64,000 bases of DNA from Streptococcus sp. 29892 (GCF_032594935.1 NZ_CP118734.1:1392001-1456000), one strand, 5' to 3'. Shown: positions 28,184-37,275, counted from the first letter of the stretch. Made by a program: numbers and translations. Notes: generated by a model from the letters alone, not told the origin.

Positions 28184-28362
28184 TAATTCCTCCAAAAATA
28201 TAAAAAATAATTTTAAATCTATTTATTATTATGCCACAATTGAAGATGATATTAGAACTTGTGAAGCATTTTTTGAAGAAAAGTCAACAATTATTAAAAT
28301 TCTAAGCACAGACTATTTTAATTTTAAATTTCAAAATCCAATCCCATTGATTTCTAAGTAAA
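28184..28362 (+). pseudogene. Possible C-terminal gene remnant, plus strand
   Basis: A 59-codon frame with no start codon runs between stops. Its translation (with IEDDIRTCEAFFEEKS) has protein-like composition, and it ends in a TAA. It lies on the strand opposite to the capsule genes in a spacer between the 4-TM gene and glf copy 2. It may be the tail of a displaced gene, but chance cannot be ruled out; family unknown. Confidence 0.3.
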
Positions 28363-28422
28363 CAAGAATAATATTTTGCTTTGTAATATTTCAGTTTCAA
28401 AGATAGTGTACTCAGCTAATAT

Positions 28423-29532
28423 TTATCTCACTTCATTTCTGACACACTGCAAGGCAGCACCGATAACTTGGTGCATATCATAATAGCGATAATGACCCAA
28501 ACGTCCACCAAAAATGACATTTTCTTGCTGCTCTGCTAGGTGCTTGTAGGCAGTATAGAGCTTATTATTACGGTCATTGTTAACTGGATAGTAAGGCTCA
28601 TCTCCACGTTTCCAAGTCTTCGAATACTCGCGTGTAATAATGGTTTTTTCTTGTGTACCAAACTCGAAATGTTTGTGTTCGATGATACGAGTAAAGGGTG
28701 TTTCACTATCTGTGTAGTTAACAACTGCATTACCTTGGTAGTTTTCGATATCCAAGACTTCTGTTTCAAAACGAAGGCTACGATATTCCAACTCACCAAG
28801 CTCATAATCAAAGAACTCATCAATCATACCCGTAAAGACAACCTTTGGATAGTTTGCCAAGTATTCTTCCTTATTAGCAAAGAAATCAACCTTTATCTCC
28901 ACATCGATATTTTCATGTGCCAACATTTTTTCAACAATCTGCGTGTAACCACCGATTGGAATACCTTGATAAGTATCGTTGAAATAGTTGTTGTCATAAG
29001 TCAAACGCACTGGCAAGCGACGGATGATAAAGGCTGGTAATTCTGTACACGGTTTTTCCCATTGCTTTTCTGTGTAGGACTTGATCAATTTCTCATAGAT
29101 GTCTGTACCAACTAGGGAGATCGCTTGCTCTTCCAAGTTCTCAGGTGTTTTTCCACCTAAAACAGCACGTTGCTCTGCAATCTTCGCTTCTGCTTCAGCA
29201 GGAGTGACCACGCCCCAAAGCTTGTTAAAAGTATTCATGTTAAATGGTAGGTTGTAGATTTCACCCTTATAGTTGGCAACTGGTGTGTTCGTGTAGCGGT
29301 TGAACTCCGCAAATTGGTTAACATAGTCCCAGATTTCCTTTTCAGAAGTATGGAAGATGTGCGCGCCGTACTCATGAACCTGAATGCCTTCTACTTCTTT
29401 GGTGTAGATATTACCAGCGATGTGATCACGCTTCTCGATAACCTTAACTTTTTTCCCTTTTTTGGCTGCTTCATGGGCAAATACTGCACCGAACAAGCCC
29501 GCACCTACAACTAGATAGTCGTAATGTTTCAT
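28423..29532 (-). CDS. glf: UDP-galactopyranose mutase, copy 2 (locus-proximal)
   Basis: A 369-aa UDP-galactopyranose mutase with all motifs intact: the FAD loop GAGLFGAVFAHE, GAHIFHTS, RRLPVRLTYDNNYF and GRLGHYRYYDMHQVIG near the C-terminus. It makes UDP-Galf for the capsule. Compared with copy 1, about a dozen residues differ (a cluster near residue 203-215), while synonymous differences are far more frequent. Both copies thus seem to have been kept functional. AGGAGA lies upstream of the ATG. The gene follows the Rpn pseudogene in the cps orientation. Confidence 0.94.
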   Translation of the reverse strand: MKHYDYLVVGAGLFGAVFAHEAAKKGKKVKVIEKRDHIAGNIYTKEVEGIQVHEYGAHIFHTSEKEIWDYVNQFAEFNRYTNTPVANYKGEIYNLPFNMNTFNKLWGVVTPAEAEAKIAEQRAVLGGKTPENLEEQAISLVGTDIYEKLIKSYTEKQWEKPCTELPAFIIRRLPVRLTYDNNYFNDTYQGIPIGGYTQIVEKMLAHENIDVEIKVDFFANKEEYLANYPKVVFTGMIDEFFDYELGELEYRSLRFETEVLDIENYQGNAVVNYTDSETPFTRIIEHKHFEFGTQEKTIITREYSKTWKRGDEPYYPVNNDRNNKLYTAYKHLAEQQENVIFGGRLGHYRYYDMHQVIGAALQCVRNEVR

Positions 29533-29550
29533 ATATTTTGTATTTTTCTC

Positions 29551-30397
29551 CTAAACCTGGTGATTTTGTGAAAGTTGTTCAATTTGTGCAGAAGATAGAC
29601 CGGTTAATTTTTCAATCATTTCATTCGAAAAACCTTCACGTAACATTTGATAAGCGACATCAAGCCGACCTTCTTCCTTACCTCGCCGTCTGCCACGTAT
29701 GTAGGAGCTTTCCAATTCTCCAAAGTGGTTGGAAGCATTACGTAACCATTGATCTACCATTTCGACTTCCTCCTCTGTCCATGTATTTCTATCCCTCAGA
29801 TGTTCTGCCTTTTATGTGATGTAGCTTGACTAAATGCTCGGTTAGCGAAAAATTCTATCCATTGGCGTTGACTTTTCTCTAGCTGACCCTTTCGGAATTT
29901 TTTCCGTTCAATAATGACCATTTCAAATGGTTTTCTTAATTCTTCATATTCGCTAAATGGCAATTCCAAGACTTGACCCCTATCTTTTTCAGTTAATACA
30001 AAACTGTGAATCGGCTGGTCATCATCAAAATACTTACTAGCAACTAAGGCAATCGAATAAATCGGTGAAATTTTGTCATACATATCATGTGTCTGCGTGA
30101 CTTTCTCACGAACATTGGGCAAGTCCTTGACCAGATGTTGACAGGAATAGGTCCATAAGCGCTTGATAAAACTATTTTGATAGGCAACCTGTATCTCAAT
30201 GATGACTTGTTCCCATCATCCATACGAGCCAGAATATCCACCGTAGTGCTAAAGTGGCTAGTCCTTTCCTTTTTCACATCCGCAATGGTTCCATTCAAAA
30301 TCTGAATAGACTTGGGACGAAAACCTAGAAATCTATTAATAAAATCAATGGTAATCTCATGGTCATTAAAAATCTTTTTTGCAATAACATCAGCCAT
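29551..30397 (-). pseudogene. Rpn/YhgA-family PD-(D/E)XK nuclease-transposase, frameshifted
   Basis: Three reading frames together rebuild one Rpn-family recombination-promoting nuclease. The start is MADVIAKKIFNDHEITIDFINRF. DILARMDDGNK is followed, after an apparent 1-nt deletion near 30208, by VIIEIQVAYQNSFIKRLWTY, which restores the D-ExQ catalytic motif. The frame then runs to ANRAFSQATSHK, shifts again near 29805, and ends with MVDQWLRNASNHFGE and the GRRRGKEEG tail. Such genes are mobile and common beside streptococcal capsule loci. Two frameshifts make it inactive. Confidence 0.85.
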
Positions 30398-30550
30398 GGG
30401 ACTGACTGCCTAACGGCGTTTTGTCATCTACAGTCCTCCGAATAAAGTAATCGAGAAATACTCCTTATCTATTTATTCGGAAAAGTTTCTAGTTATATTA
30501 TAGCACGGTAGCCAAATTTTTCAAGTCACTTTCCTATTACAGCAACTACT

Positions 30551-30589
30551 AAAAAGCGTCCCAAAGCCATCTTGACTATGGAACGTTTT
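30551..30589 (-). terminator. Probable terminator downstream of the HTH-Ugd gene
   Basis: On the minus strand AAAACGTTCC and GGGACGCTTTTT arms (one bulge) with an inner CCAT/ATGG stem form a long hairpin ending in T's, about 65 nt after the stop codon of the HTH-Ugd gene. Confidence 0.5.
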
Positions 30590-30653
30590 CTACTTTACCT
30601 GAAGAAAGAATGAAAATTCGTCCTATCCACATGCAAGTTCAAATACCCTATAT

Positions 30654-32147
30654 TTAATCCCTCCTAAAAATATCCCGCGTATAGACCTTGTCAAGAACAT
30701 CATCCAAACTCAAGTCGTATCGGTTGGCGACAATAGCTTGACTCATTTCTTTAAATTTCTTAAGATTGTTGACGACTTTGGAGCCAAAAAATGTCGTCCC
30801 GTTCTCTAGGGTCGGCTCATAAATGATCACTCTTGCTCCCTTAGCCTTCAAGCGCTTCATAACTCCCTGGATAGAACTTTGACGGAAGTTATCAGAATTA
30901 CTCTTCATGGTCAGACGATAAATTCCTATCGTGATATCCTTTTCTTGCTGTTGCGAATAGGAATCATGTTCTGAGTAAGCATAGTAGCCAGCCATCTTCA
31001 GTACCTGGTCAGCAATAAAATCTTTTCTAGTTCGATTGGCCTCGACAATAGCAGACATCATATTTTGAGGTACCTTATCATAATTGGCCAACAACTGCTT
31101 AGTATCTTTTGGTAAACAGTAGCCACCGTAGCCAAAGGAAGGGTTATTGTAATGTTCACCAATTCGAGGATCCAGACCAACACCTCTAATAATGGATAAG
31201 GTATCAAGTCCCTTTAACTCCGCATAGGTATCCAATTCATTGAAGTAAGAAACACGCAATGCCAAATAAGTATTAGCGAACAACTTAACTGCCTCTGCTT
31301 CTGTTGACCCCATATGAAGGATCTCAATATCTTCCTTCAAGGCACCTTCCTGTAGTAAGGCCGCAAACTTTTCTGCAGCCGCAATAACAGTTTCACTATC
31401 ATTTTTCTCATAAGAAACAATGATTCGTGAAGGATAGAGATTGTCATAAAGAGCTTTGGATTCTCTTAAAAATTCCGGACTGAAAATGATATTTGGAGTA
31501 CCAAATTTCTGACGAATTGCTTGGGTATATCCAACAGGAATAGTTGACTTGATGACCATCAAGGCGTCAGGATTTACTTTCAAGACAGTCTCGATCACCT
31601 TTTCAACATGGCCTGTATCAAAATAATTTTTCTCACTATCGTAGTTGGTCGGTGCAGCAATCACAACAATTTCTGCATCTTTATAGGCTGTTTCTGCATC
31701 TAGTGTTGCTACCAAATTCAGATCCTTCTCTGCTAAATACTTTTCAATATAATCGTCCTGAATAGGGGATTTTCTAGCATTGATCAAATCAACCTTTTCA
31801 GGAATCACATCCACAGCCACAACCTGATGATGCTGAGCCAAGAGAACAGCATTGGATAAACCAACATAGCCTGTACCTGCGACAGCAATTTTTGTCTTTG
31901 AAACTTTGGTCACTGAAGAGTTTTTACTACTCGAAAAGAATAAAGAAGCCAGGTCAAAATCCAAGACTTGAGCCAATCTTTCAAGCTGAGGAATGGATGG
32001 AATATAATCCCCCTTCTCAATCCTACTGATCATGGCACGATTGATACCGGTCGCGTCCGCTAGTTCCTGTTGGGAATAGCCATACTGTTTTCTATTTTCG
32101 AAGACTATTGATTTTAACTTTTCAATTGAAAATATACTGTTGCTCAT
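30654..32147 (-). CDS. UDP-glucose 6-dehydrogenase fused to an N-terminal XRE helix-turn-helix
   Basis: A 497-aa fusion. Residues about 10-70 form a Cro/CI-type HTH ([25 protein letters not shown]). After a short Ser/Lys-rich linker, residues about 85-497 form a nucleotide-sugar dehydrogenase with NAD loop [25 protein letters not shown], and catalytic Cys in [14 protein letters not shown]. The enzyme part, about 410 aa, is full length for short bacterial Ugd and should oxidise UDP-glucose to UDP-glucuronate for the capsule. The HTH part is an addition not expected in Ugd. Upstream lie a good promoter and two palindromes overlapping it, so the protein may control its own gene. One continuous frame with a single plausible start supports a real fusion. 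Confidence 0.88.
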   Translation of the reverse strand: MSNSIFSIEKLKSIVFENRKQYGYSQQELADATGINRAMISRIEKGDYIPSIPQLERLAQVLDFDLASLFFSSSKNSSVTKVSKTKIAVAGTGYVGLSNAVLLAQHHQVVAVDVIPEKVDLINARKSPIQDDYIEKYLAEKDLNLVATLDAETAYKDAEIVVIAAPTNYDSEKNYFDTGHVEKVIETVLKVNPDALMVIKSTIPVGYTQAIRQKFGTPNIIFSPEFLRESKALYDNLYPSRIIVSYEKNDSETVIAAAEKFAALLQEGALKEDIEILHMGSTEAEAVKLFANTYLALRVSYFNELDTYAELKGLDTLSIIRGVGLDPRIGEHYNNPSFGYGGYCLPKDTKQLLANYDKVPQNMMSAIVEANRTRKDFIADQVLKMAGYYAYSEHDSYSQQQEKDITIGIYRLTMKSNSDNFRQSSIQGVMKRLKAKGARVIIYEPTLENGTTFFGSKVVNNLKKFKEMSQAIVANRYDLSLDDVLDKVYTRDIFRRD

Positions 32148-32167
32148 CCTAACCCCTCATCAAAAAA

Positions 32168-32188
32168 ATGATATACAGAGTATACCAT
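32168..32188 (-). promoter_or_regulatory. Inverted repeat over the -10 of the HTH-Ugd promoter (putative operator)
   Basis: ATGATATAC-AGA-GTATACCAT: two 9-bp arms with one mismatch and a 3-nt centre, overlapping the -10 box and transcription start. The size and position fit an operator for a dimeric XRE repressor, plausibly the HTH domain of the gene just downstream. Confidence 0.55.
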
Positions 32189-32207
32189 TTGTTGTTTATT
32201 GTTGCAA
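32179..32207 (-). promoter_or_regulatory. Promoter of the HTH-Ugd gene
   Basis: On the minus strand a -35 TTGCAA (32202-32207) and a -10 TATACT (32179-32184) are 17 bp apart. A perfect 12-bp palindrome TTGTTGCAACAA (32199-32210) covers the -35. This gives the gene its own promoter within the cps locus. Confidence 0.65.
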
Positions 32208-32340
32208 CAAATTAATCAATACTAAAGAACAAATATTTTCGTAACAGCTAACGTTGCAAATTAGTAAATTACCTATCAAATCACTTAAAATTTTTAATAT
32301 TCAACAATTTTACATTAGAATCAGGAGGTAAGAAAGTATC

Positions 32341-32504
32341 TCACAATACTTTTACAATTTGATTCCCAATGATTGAAAAACCAAATTTCCTATAAAATGA
32401 TTCCGTGATTCTTCATCTATTGGGAAATTAGAATTTGACCAAACTAAGAGATCGAACACTCTAGAGTTGCCATATTCCAACACCAAACAGGAGGCGACCA
32501 ATAC
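32341..32504 (-). pseudogene. GNAT-type acetyltransferase remnant (C-terminal end, frameshifted)
   Basis: Translation of the minus strand gives VLEYGNSRVFDLLVWS followed by PIDEESRNHF. A 1-nt deletion in a T run near 32396 shifts into FYRKFGFSIIGNQIVKVL and a stop. The RNHFYRKFGF pattern is the classic C-terminal FY-K-GF motif of GNAT acetyltransferases. The fragment is about 54 codons; the N-terminal acetyl-CoA site is gone. It is a leftover of a larger gene in the cps locus. Confidence 0.6.
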
Positions 32505-32712
32505 TCATAGAAAAGTAATAAAACGAAAAGCATTTGATTTTAGAAACTTTGATAAGAACATAGTTTTGCCTGGACATAAAGAAGGAGAAAACGAAATTCG
32601 GAGCCCACTACATTTGACAAAGAGTCAATAATTCAACACACAAATTAAAGTATACTTTTGACAGTTGAGTGTAATACCACCTTTGTAACCTTCTCACAAT
32701 AAAAACGAAAAG

Positions 32713-33402
32713 CTATTTCTTCAGATTCAAAAATTCATTTATTTTCTCTAAATCCTCTAGATTATCAATTTCAAATACATCATCAGAACTTATTTCTTTT
32801 TTATAAACTTTTAATTTCTCTAGATTTTCTTTAACTAGATCATCCCAGTATAAAGTTCTGAAATTTTTTGATGTTATTGCCTCTTCAAAAAGATTATTCA
32901 AAACTTGACCAGATTCTTCATCCCAGTAGGAAACTCCAGAAAGAATTGTACCTTCACCACTATCAATAATAATTTCTTTAACCATACCATCTGCATCACA
33001 TTGTAGCAACCATTCATCTTTAAATCCTCGTTTATAAGCTGAAAAATATGTAGAAACTGTCACCTTAGCATCTAAGAAGTTGGTGTGTAGATAATTATCC
33101 GCATCAATTACATAGGCGTCACTCAAAAATTCTCTCACAAGATACATAGTGTAAAAGTTATTATAAATATCATACTTATCGTTGTGAATTAACTTAACTC
33201 CATATTTCTTTTCTAAAAAGCCAAACTTTTCTGCCAAGTATCCTGTAACAACAATAATTTCTGAAATACCGATTTCGTTCAAAAATAAAATTTGTCGCTC
33301 TATTAATGTCTGCTCTCCAACTTTAATCAAAGATTTAGGGGTTGTTAATGTCAAGGGTCTCAGTCTAGTCCCCATTCCTGCTGCTAAAATAATCGCTCGC
33401 AT
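32713..33402 (-). CDS. licC: CTP:phosphocholine cytidylyltransferase LicC
   Basis: A 229-aa nucleotidyltransferase with the pyrophosphorylase start ILAAGMGTRLRPLT and LNPKS-like TTPKSLIKVGE. HNDKYDIYNNFYTMYLV, VIDADNY (metal-binding Asp), ILSGVSYWD and TLYWDDLV follow closely the layout of pneumococcal LicC, including its length. It forms CDP-choline from CTP and phosphocholine in the cytoplasm. AGGTGA precedes the ATG. It follows licB by 11 nt, within a licCA-licB-licC set. Confidence 0.9.
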   Translation of the reverse strand: MRAIILAAGMGTRLRPLTLTTPKSLIKVGEQTLIERQILFLNEIGISEIIVVTGYLAEKFGFLEKKYGVKLIHNDKYDIYNNFYTMYLVREFLSDAYVIDADNYLHTNFLDAKVTVSTYFSAYKRGFKDEWLLQCDADGMVKEIIIDSGEGTILSGVSYWDEESGQVLNNLFEEAITSKNFRTLYWDDLVKENLEKLKVYKKEISSDDVFEIDNLEDLEKINEFLNLKK

Positions 33403-33413
33403 AGATTCACCTC

Positions 33414-34334
33414 TTAGTTTTTTATAACAAATAATGTCCCAATAATGATGAGTACGCTACTAATGACTAACTTTATATCTAATTGTCCTCCAAAAAGAAA
33501 TAGTGAAAAAATGACTGTCCAAATCGAGTACGTCACATTTAAGCCTGTCGCTTTTACAGGACCAATAGTATCAATAGCTGAATAATAAGATAGATAGGAA
33601 AGGGTACCAATAAGTGCTAGACCGATAGTAAAAAGAATCGATTGTGAAGCAATAATGGTTGATAGACTGTAGATAACATCACCTTCTGCAACCATAAATA
33701 ACAGATAGACTACACTTGAAACCCACTGCCTAATCAATAAAGCTTGTTTCGGCGAAATATCATCCTTCATACCGTAAGCGGTAATAACACTTTCCGAAGC
33801 CCAACCCAATACACATAACCCTGCTGCCAAGAAGCCAATGAAATCTCCTCCTGCATTAGAACTCCCACTATAACCAAGAAAAATTACAGCTACCATCGTC
33901 AAAGAAAGTCCAAACCACCCCCGTTTGGTCAAATAATCTTTTAACAAAATCGCCCCCAATAAGGCTGCGATAGCAGGATACAGGGCAGATATTGTTGCAG
34001 TTAGCCCCGTCCCTAACTTTTCTACCGCATACAGATAAGCTCTCATCCCCAAAGGACCTGCAAACAATGCCGCTATCATTACAAAATAAGCACTTCTACT
34101 TTTTAGTTTTTGAATTGTCATTTTGAGCTGACCTCTGACAGCTAGGTCAGAAGTTAAAAAAGTTGCTGAAAAAAAATCATGAAAAAATGCTAACAGTAAA
34201 GTAGAGGACAACATCTTATCATCTCCAGAAATGAAGGGGCTCATCAATAAAATCAATCCATTCAAAGATGTATCTAAGCCCCAAAACATCCCAGACAACA
34301 GACCTTGTATTGTCCCTTTTACACGATTATTCAT
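33414..34334 (-). CDS. licB: DMT-family choline permease LicB
   Basis: A 306-aa drug/metabolite transporter-superfamily protein with about ten membrane segments and two EamA repeats. GLLSGMFWGLDTSL, FAGPLGMRAYLYAVEKLGTGL, ALYPAIAALLGAI and ATGLNVTYSIWTVIFSLFLFGG follow pneumococcal LicB. It should import choline as the source for phosphocholine. It overlaps the upstream licCA fusion by 8 nt and precedes licC. The Ser/Thr-rich loop after segment 2 is somewhat longer than usual. Confidence 0.88.
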   Translation of the reverse strand: MNNRVKGTIQGLLSGMFWGLDTSLNGLILLMSPFISGDDKMLSSTLLLAFFHDFFSATFLTSDLAVRGQLKMTIQKLKSRSAYFVMIAALFAGPLGMRAYLYAVEKLGTGLTATISALYPAIAALLGAILLKDYLTKRGWFGLSLTMVAVIFLGYSGSSNAGGDFIGFLAAGLCVLGWASESVITAYGMKDDISPKQALLIRQWVSSVVYLLFMVAEGDVIYSLSTIIASQSILFTIGLALIGTLSYLSYYSAIDTIGPVKATGLNVTYSIWTVIFSLFLFGGQLDIKLVISSVLIIIGTLFVIKN

Positions 34335-35916
34335 ATATCCCCCGTTTTCTAAGTTCGGTAATCAGCCAAGAACTATATTCTCTTGCAAAGTCATATTGTT
34401 TCTTAGCATAATCTCCAAAGTCCACACCTAGCATATGCTTATACTCACACCAATTGCTCCACAACAAGCCACAGGATGCAATATAGCAGTAAATTTTCAA
34501 GCGAATCTCTTCTGAACAATTATAGTCAAAATAGATATCAATCAACCGATCAATCTCTTGCTGATTGTACAAAGAATAGATACAGAACATAGCAATATCA
34601 ACATGAGGATCCTGCATACCTGCATACTCCCAGTCGATTAAACGAATTTCTTCCTGATCTTCTTTGGAATAAATCAAAAAATTGTCTGGAATTGCATCAA
34701 TGTGTGTCAAAACCTTCTTCTCGATATGCTTTTCAATAAATTCAGAGAGATTAAAAACCTGTTTCTTTACCTGATCGTAGTCATCATATGTAGATTTATT
34801 ACCATTACGCAATGACTCATAAAAATCTATTTGAGCAAATATATCAAACTCATGTTCAACTTTTAACTCTAAGCTATGAAAATCCCGTAATTTAGACATA
34901 CATATTTTCAAGTCAGATAAATCATTTGGATCACAGCTCCTAGCACTATCCACAAATCTAGTAATTTTATAACCATTAACTGGATTCAGATATATGATTT
35001 CATCACATATTTCTTTTCCATTCAATCTTCCATAGACCATTGCTTCTTGTTGGCGATCGATAAGCAAGTCAGTTCCCTCACCTGGTATACGCATAATATA
35101 CTTCTCACCTTTACAAGAAAATAGAAAAGATCGGTTGGTCATCCCTTTTTTCAAAGCAGTTATTCCACTGATATCTTTTGTTTCCACCTGCAAAGTTTGA
35201 CAGATAATATCAACAACCTCTGACTGTAGATGTTCTGAATGACTATCTAACTCTCTTAAATCCTCAAAAGTATTGATTTGCCTAATACTATCCAAGGGGA
35301 CAATTTTGGGGCGAATCCACAATGACTGACTGTCATAAAGCGCTTCTTCCCAAAATGCTGTTTTCGCCAACTCACTATCTGCTATTGCATGCAGTGATTG
35401 TCTAAGTTTTACCCCATCTTTATGATCAATATAAGCAATACCAGTCATAGCACCCCAGTATTCCTTCTTACGGCTTTCCCAATCCTCATAGATCATATAG
35501 TAAGAGTCCGTTTCATCCGATAGAAACGGATTTGTTCTACACCAAATATCGCTAGGTAGAATAAAAGTATTAGAAATTTTCTCTGAGACCAAGAAAAGAG
35601 AGTACAAATTATTACTCTCACAATAATCTGCATTTTCTACCAAAATGATATCATACTTCTCCTTTAAGTAGGTTAACTCATCCTTCATATAGCCTACAAC
35701 AACTGTTATAGACTCCACCCCAGCTTCTCGTAATTGTCTGATGAGGCGTTCAATAACCCTTTCACCATTGATGGACAATAAGGCTTTTGGTCTATCAATA
35801 TTTATCGGAATCATTCGTAGACCGAACCCTGCAGCAAGGATAATGGCAGAACGCGGCACCTGTCCTTCTGGTTTATTATCGATTGTCAAATCATCTATAC
35901 ACTTCTCTTTAATCAA
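34327..35916 (-). CDS. Fused cytidylyltransferase-choline kinase (LicC-LicA type)
   Basis: A 529-aa two-domain enzyme. Residues about 20-235 are a nucleotidyltransferase (IILAAGFGLRMIPIN, DRPKALLSINGE, ADYCESNNLYSL), and residues about 245-525 a choline/ethanolamine kinase (GMTNRSFLFSCKGEKYIMRIPG, catalytic LTHIDAIPDNFLIY, metal site IRLIDWEYAGM). It can therefore phosphorylate choline and activate it to CDP-choline in one chain. A separate licC lies two genes downstream, so the cytidylyltransferase step is duplicated. The start is TTG with AGGAGG 8 nt upstream. The Asn/Asp residues expected of the LicA kinase loop are present. Confidence 0.87.
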   Translation of the reverse strand: MIKEKCIDDLTIDNKPEGQVPRSAIILAAGFGLRMIPINIDRPKALLSINGERVIERLIRQLREAGVESITVVVGYMKDELTYLKEKYDIILVENADYCESNNLYSLFLVSEKISNTFILPSDIWCRTNPFLSDETDSYYMIYEDWESRKKEYWGAMTGIAYIDHKDGVKLRQSLHAIADSELAKTAFWEEALYDSQSLWIRPKIVPLDSIRQINTFEDLRELDSHSEHLQSEVVDIICQTLQVETKDISGITALKKGMTNRSFLFSCKGEKYIMRIPGEGTDLLIDRQQEAMVYGRLNGKEICDEIIYLNPVNGYKITRFVDSARSCDPNDLSDLKICMSKLRDFHSLELKVEHEFDIFAQIDFYESLRNGNKSTYDDYDQVKKQVFNLSEFIEKHIEKKVLTHIDAIPDNFLIYSKEDQEEIRLIDWEYAGMQDPHVDIAMFCIYSLYNQQEIDRLIDIYFDYNCSEEIRLKIYCYIASCGLLWSNWCEYKHMLGVDFGDYAKKQYDFAREYSSWLITELRKRGIYE

Positions 35917-36116
35917 TATTTCGACCTCCTACTCTACAGCCCTATCACCATAATCCAATGCCCCTGTCATAAGGTGTATCAATATTCAACAACTTATATC
36001 TGCTATTTTTATGTTATAAGTTTTTAATTAAAAACTATAAAATAGATTATGAACTCCTGACCAAAATTTTATCAATAACGACCGCCAAATAAAAGAAGGG
36101 CTCTAAGCATCCATCT

Positions 36117-37208
36117 TTACCCATTTTTCGATATTTCCAAGACAGCAAGTAACCTAGAAATTCTCTCAGAAGCAGAAAATTTATGTTTTGTATGCACTAG
36201 CCTCTCTTTCCATTCTTCAACCTGATTTTGATGTTCAATGACGTACTTCATGCCCTCATATAGGTCGTCGTCACTCAATCCAACTAACATGCCACTTTTT
36301 GCAGCATCAATAATCTCTTTTCCGCCACTCACGGAGGTCGTCAAGACAGGAATCCCTAACATTATAGCCTCTGAACAAGCGGTGCTAAAACCTTCTGCAT
36401 ATGAGGAACATACAAATAAATCTGCTTTTGATGTAAATTTATGTGGGTTTTTCTGCGCTCCTATAAATACTACCACCTTCTCCAGTCCATGCTCTTGCGA
36501 ATATTTCACTAATTCACCATGTTGTGGTCCATCTCCAATAAGCCATAGTTTAAATGTGTAACCTTCATTCATTAAACGTTCTACAATCTTCAACAATCGT
36601 AAGTAACCCTTTTCCTCAGAATGTCTTCCAACAGAGACAAAAAGTAATTCCTTCGGAATTGCCAAGTCTATTTTTTCTTCTCCAAGTTTACACACCACAT
36701 TATTATCGATAGGATTGTAGCAATACTCCACAGGCACTGCACATTGCAATTCCTTAAAGAGTCTATCTGCATTTTGCTTTGATACACAAACTACTCTATC
36801 GGCTTTTTTATAATATTCTTTAAGATGTAGTCCCTCATCATAACCATGCATCCATACATAGTGTTTTGACTTCACACTACTTGATGATACAACCGCACAT
36901 GTAGCCAAACCATATTGAAAGCCAATCTCTATTTGATACCTATCACGCCCGAAAATCCAATCATGTAATAGAAATGCGGGAGCTAGATTTAAAATTGTCG
37001 ACAAGCCTCTAAAGTAAAAACCCAAAATCGGTTTTACTTTAACCTTTTTGTTTATATCTTTTAAAATACTCTTGTCAAAATTAAAAATAGGTCTCAGTGT
37101 TACTTCAACCATTCTAGTATCAGCTAAATAGTTTGCCATTGCAATAGCTGATTGAGCCACACCGTCTGAATAAGTCAAATGATTAAATGAAAAACAGATT
37201 GTTTTCAT
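36117..37208 (-). CDS. Glycosyltransferase family 4
   Basis: A 363-aa GT-B fold glycosyltransferase of group 1. The C-terminal nucleotide-sugar-binding half has LFVSVGRHSEEKGYLRLLKIV, DLFVCSSYAEGFSTACSEAIMLG (the E-x7-E motif) and LTTSVSGGKEIID. The N-terminal acceptor half includes WMHGYDEGLHL. It is cytoplasmic or membrane-associated and adds one sugar to the lipid-linked repeat unit; donor and linkage unknown. AAGGAA precedes the ATG. It lies between the licCA fusion and a MITE-like element. Confidence 0.87.
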   Translation of the reverse strand: MKTICFSFNHLTYSDGVAQSAIAMANYLADTRMVEVTLRPIFNFDKSILKDINKKVKVKPILGFYFRGLSTILNLAPAFLLHDWIFGRDRYQIEIGFQYGLATCAVVSSSSVKSKHYVWMHGYDEGLHLKEYYKKADRVVCVSKQNADRLFKELQCAVPVEYCYNPIDNNVVCKLGEEKIDLAIPKELLFVSVGRHSEEKGYLRLLKIVERLMNEGYTFKLWLIGDGPQHGELVKYSQEHGLEKVVVFIGAQKNPHKFTSKADLFVCSSYAEGFSTACSEAIMLGIPVLTTSVSGGKEIIDAAKSGMLVGLSDDDLYEGMKYVIEHQNQVEEWKERLVHTKHKFSASERISRLLAVLEISKNG

Positions 37209-37275
37209 ATTTATTACGTATTCCTTCTAACTTTATGGAAGGGACATTAAAAGTTATATCCCTTATTTAAATTTA

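Larger units (their letters stand above)
32148..32712. other. Spacer between licC and the HTH-Ugd gene
   Basis: 565 bp without an intact gene. It contains the HTH-Ugd promoter and palindromes at its low-coordinate end and a decayed acetyltransferase fragment at 32341-32504. The remaining 32505-32712 shows nothing I can name. Confidence 0.6.

Noticed and set aside
29551..30397. Three separate small hypothetical genes
   Set aside because: Joined across two frameshifts they form one Rpn-family nuclease in the right order, so a single pseudogene is the better call.
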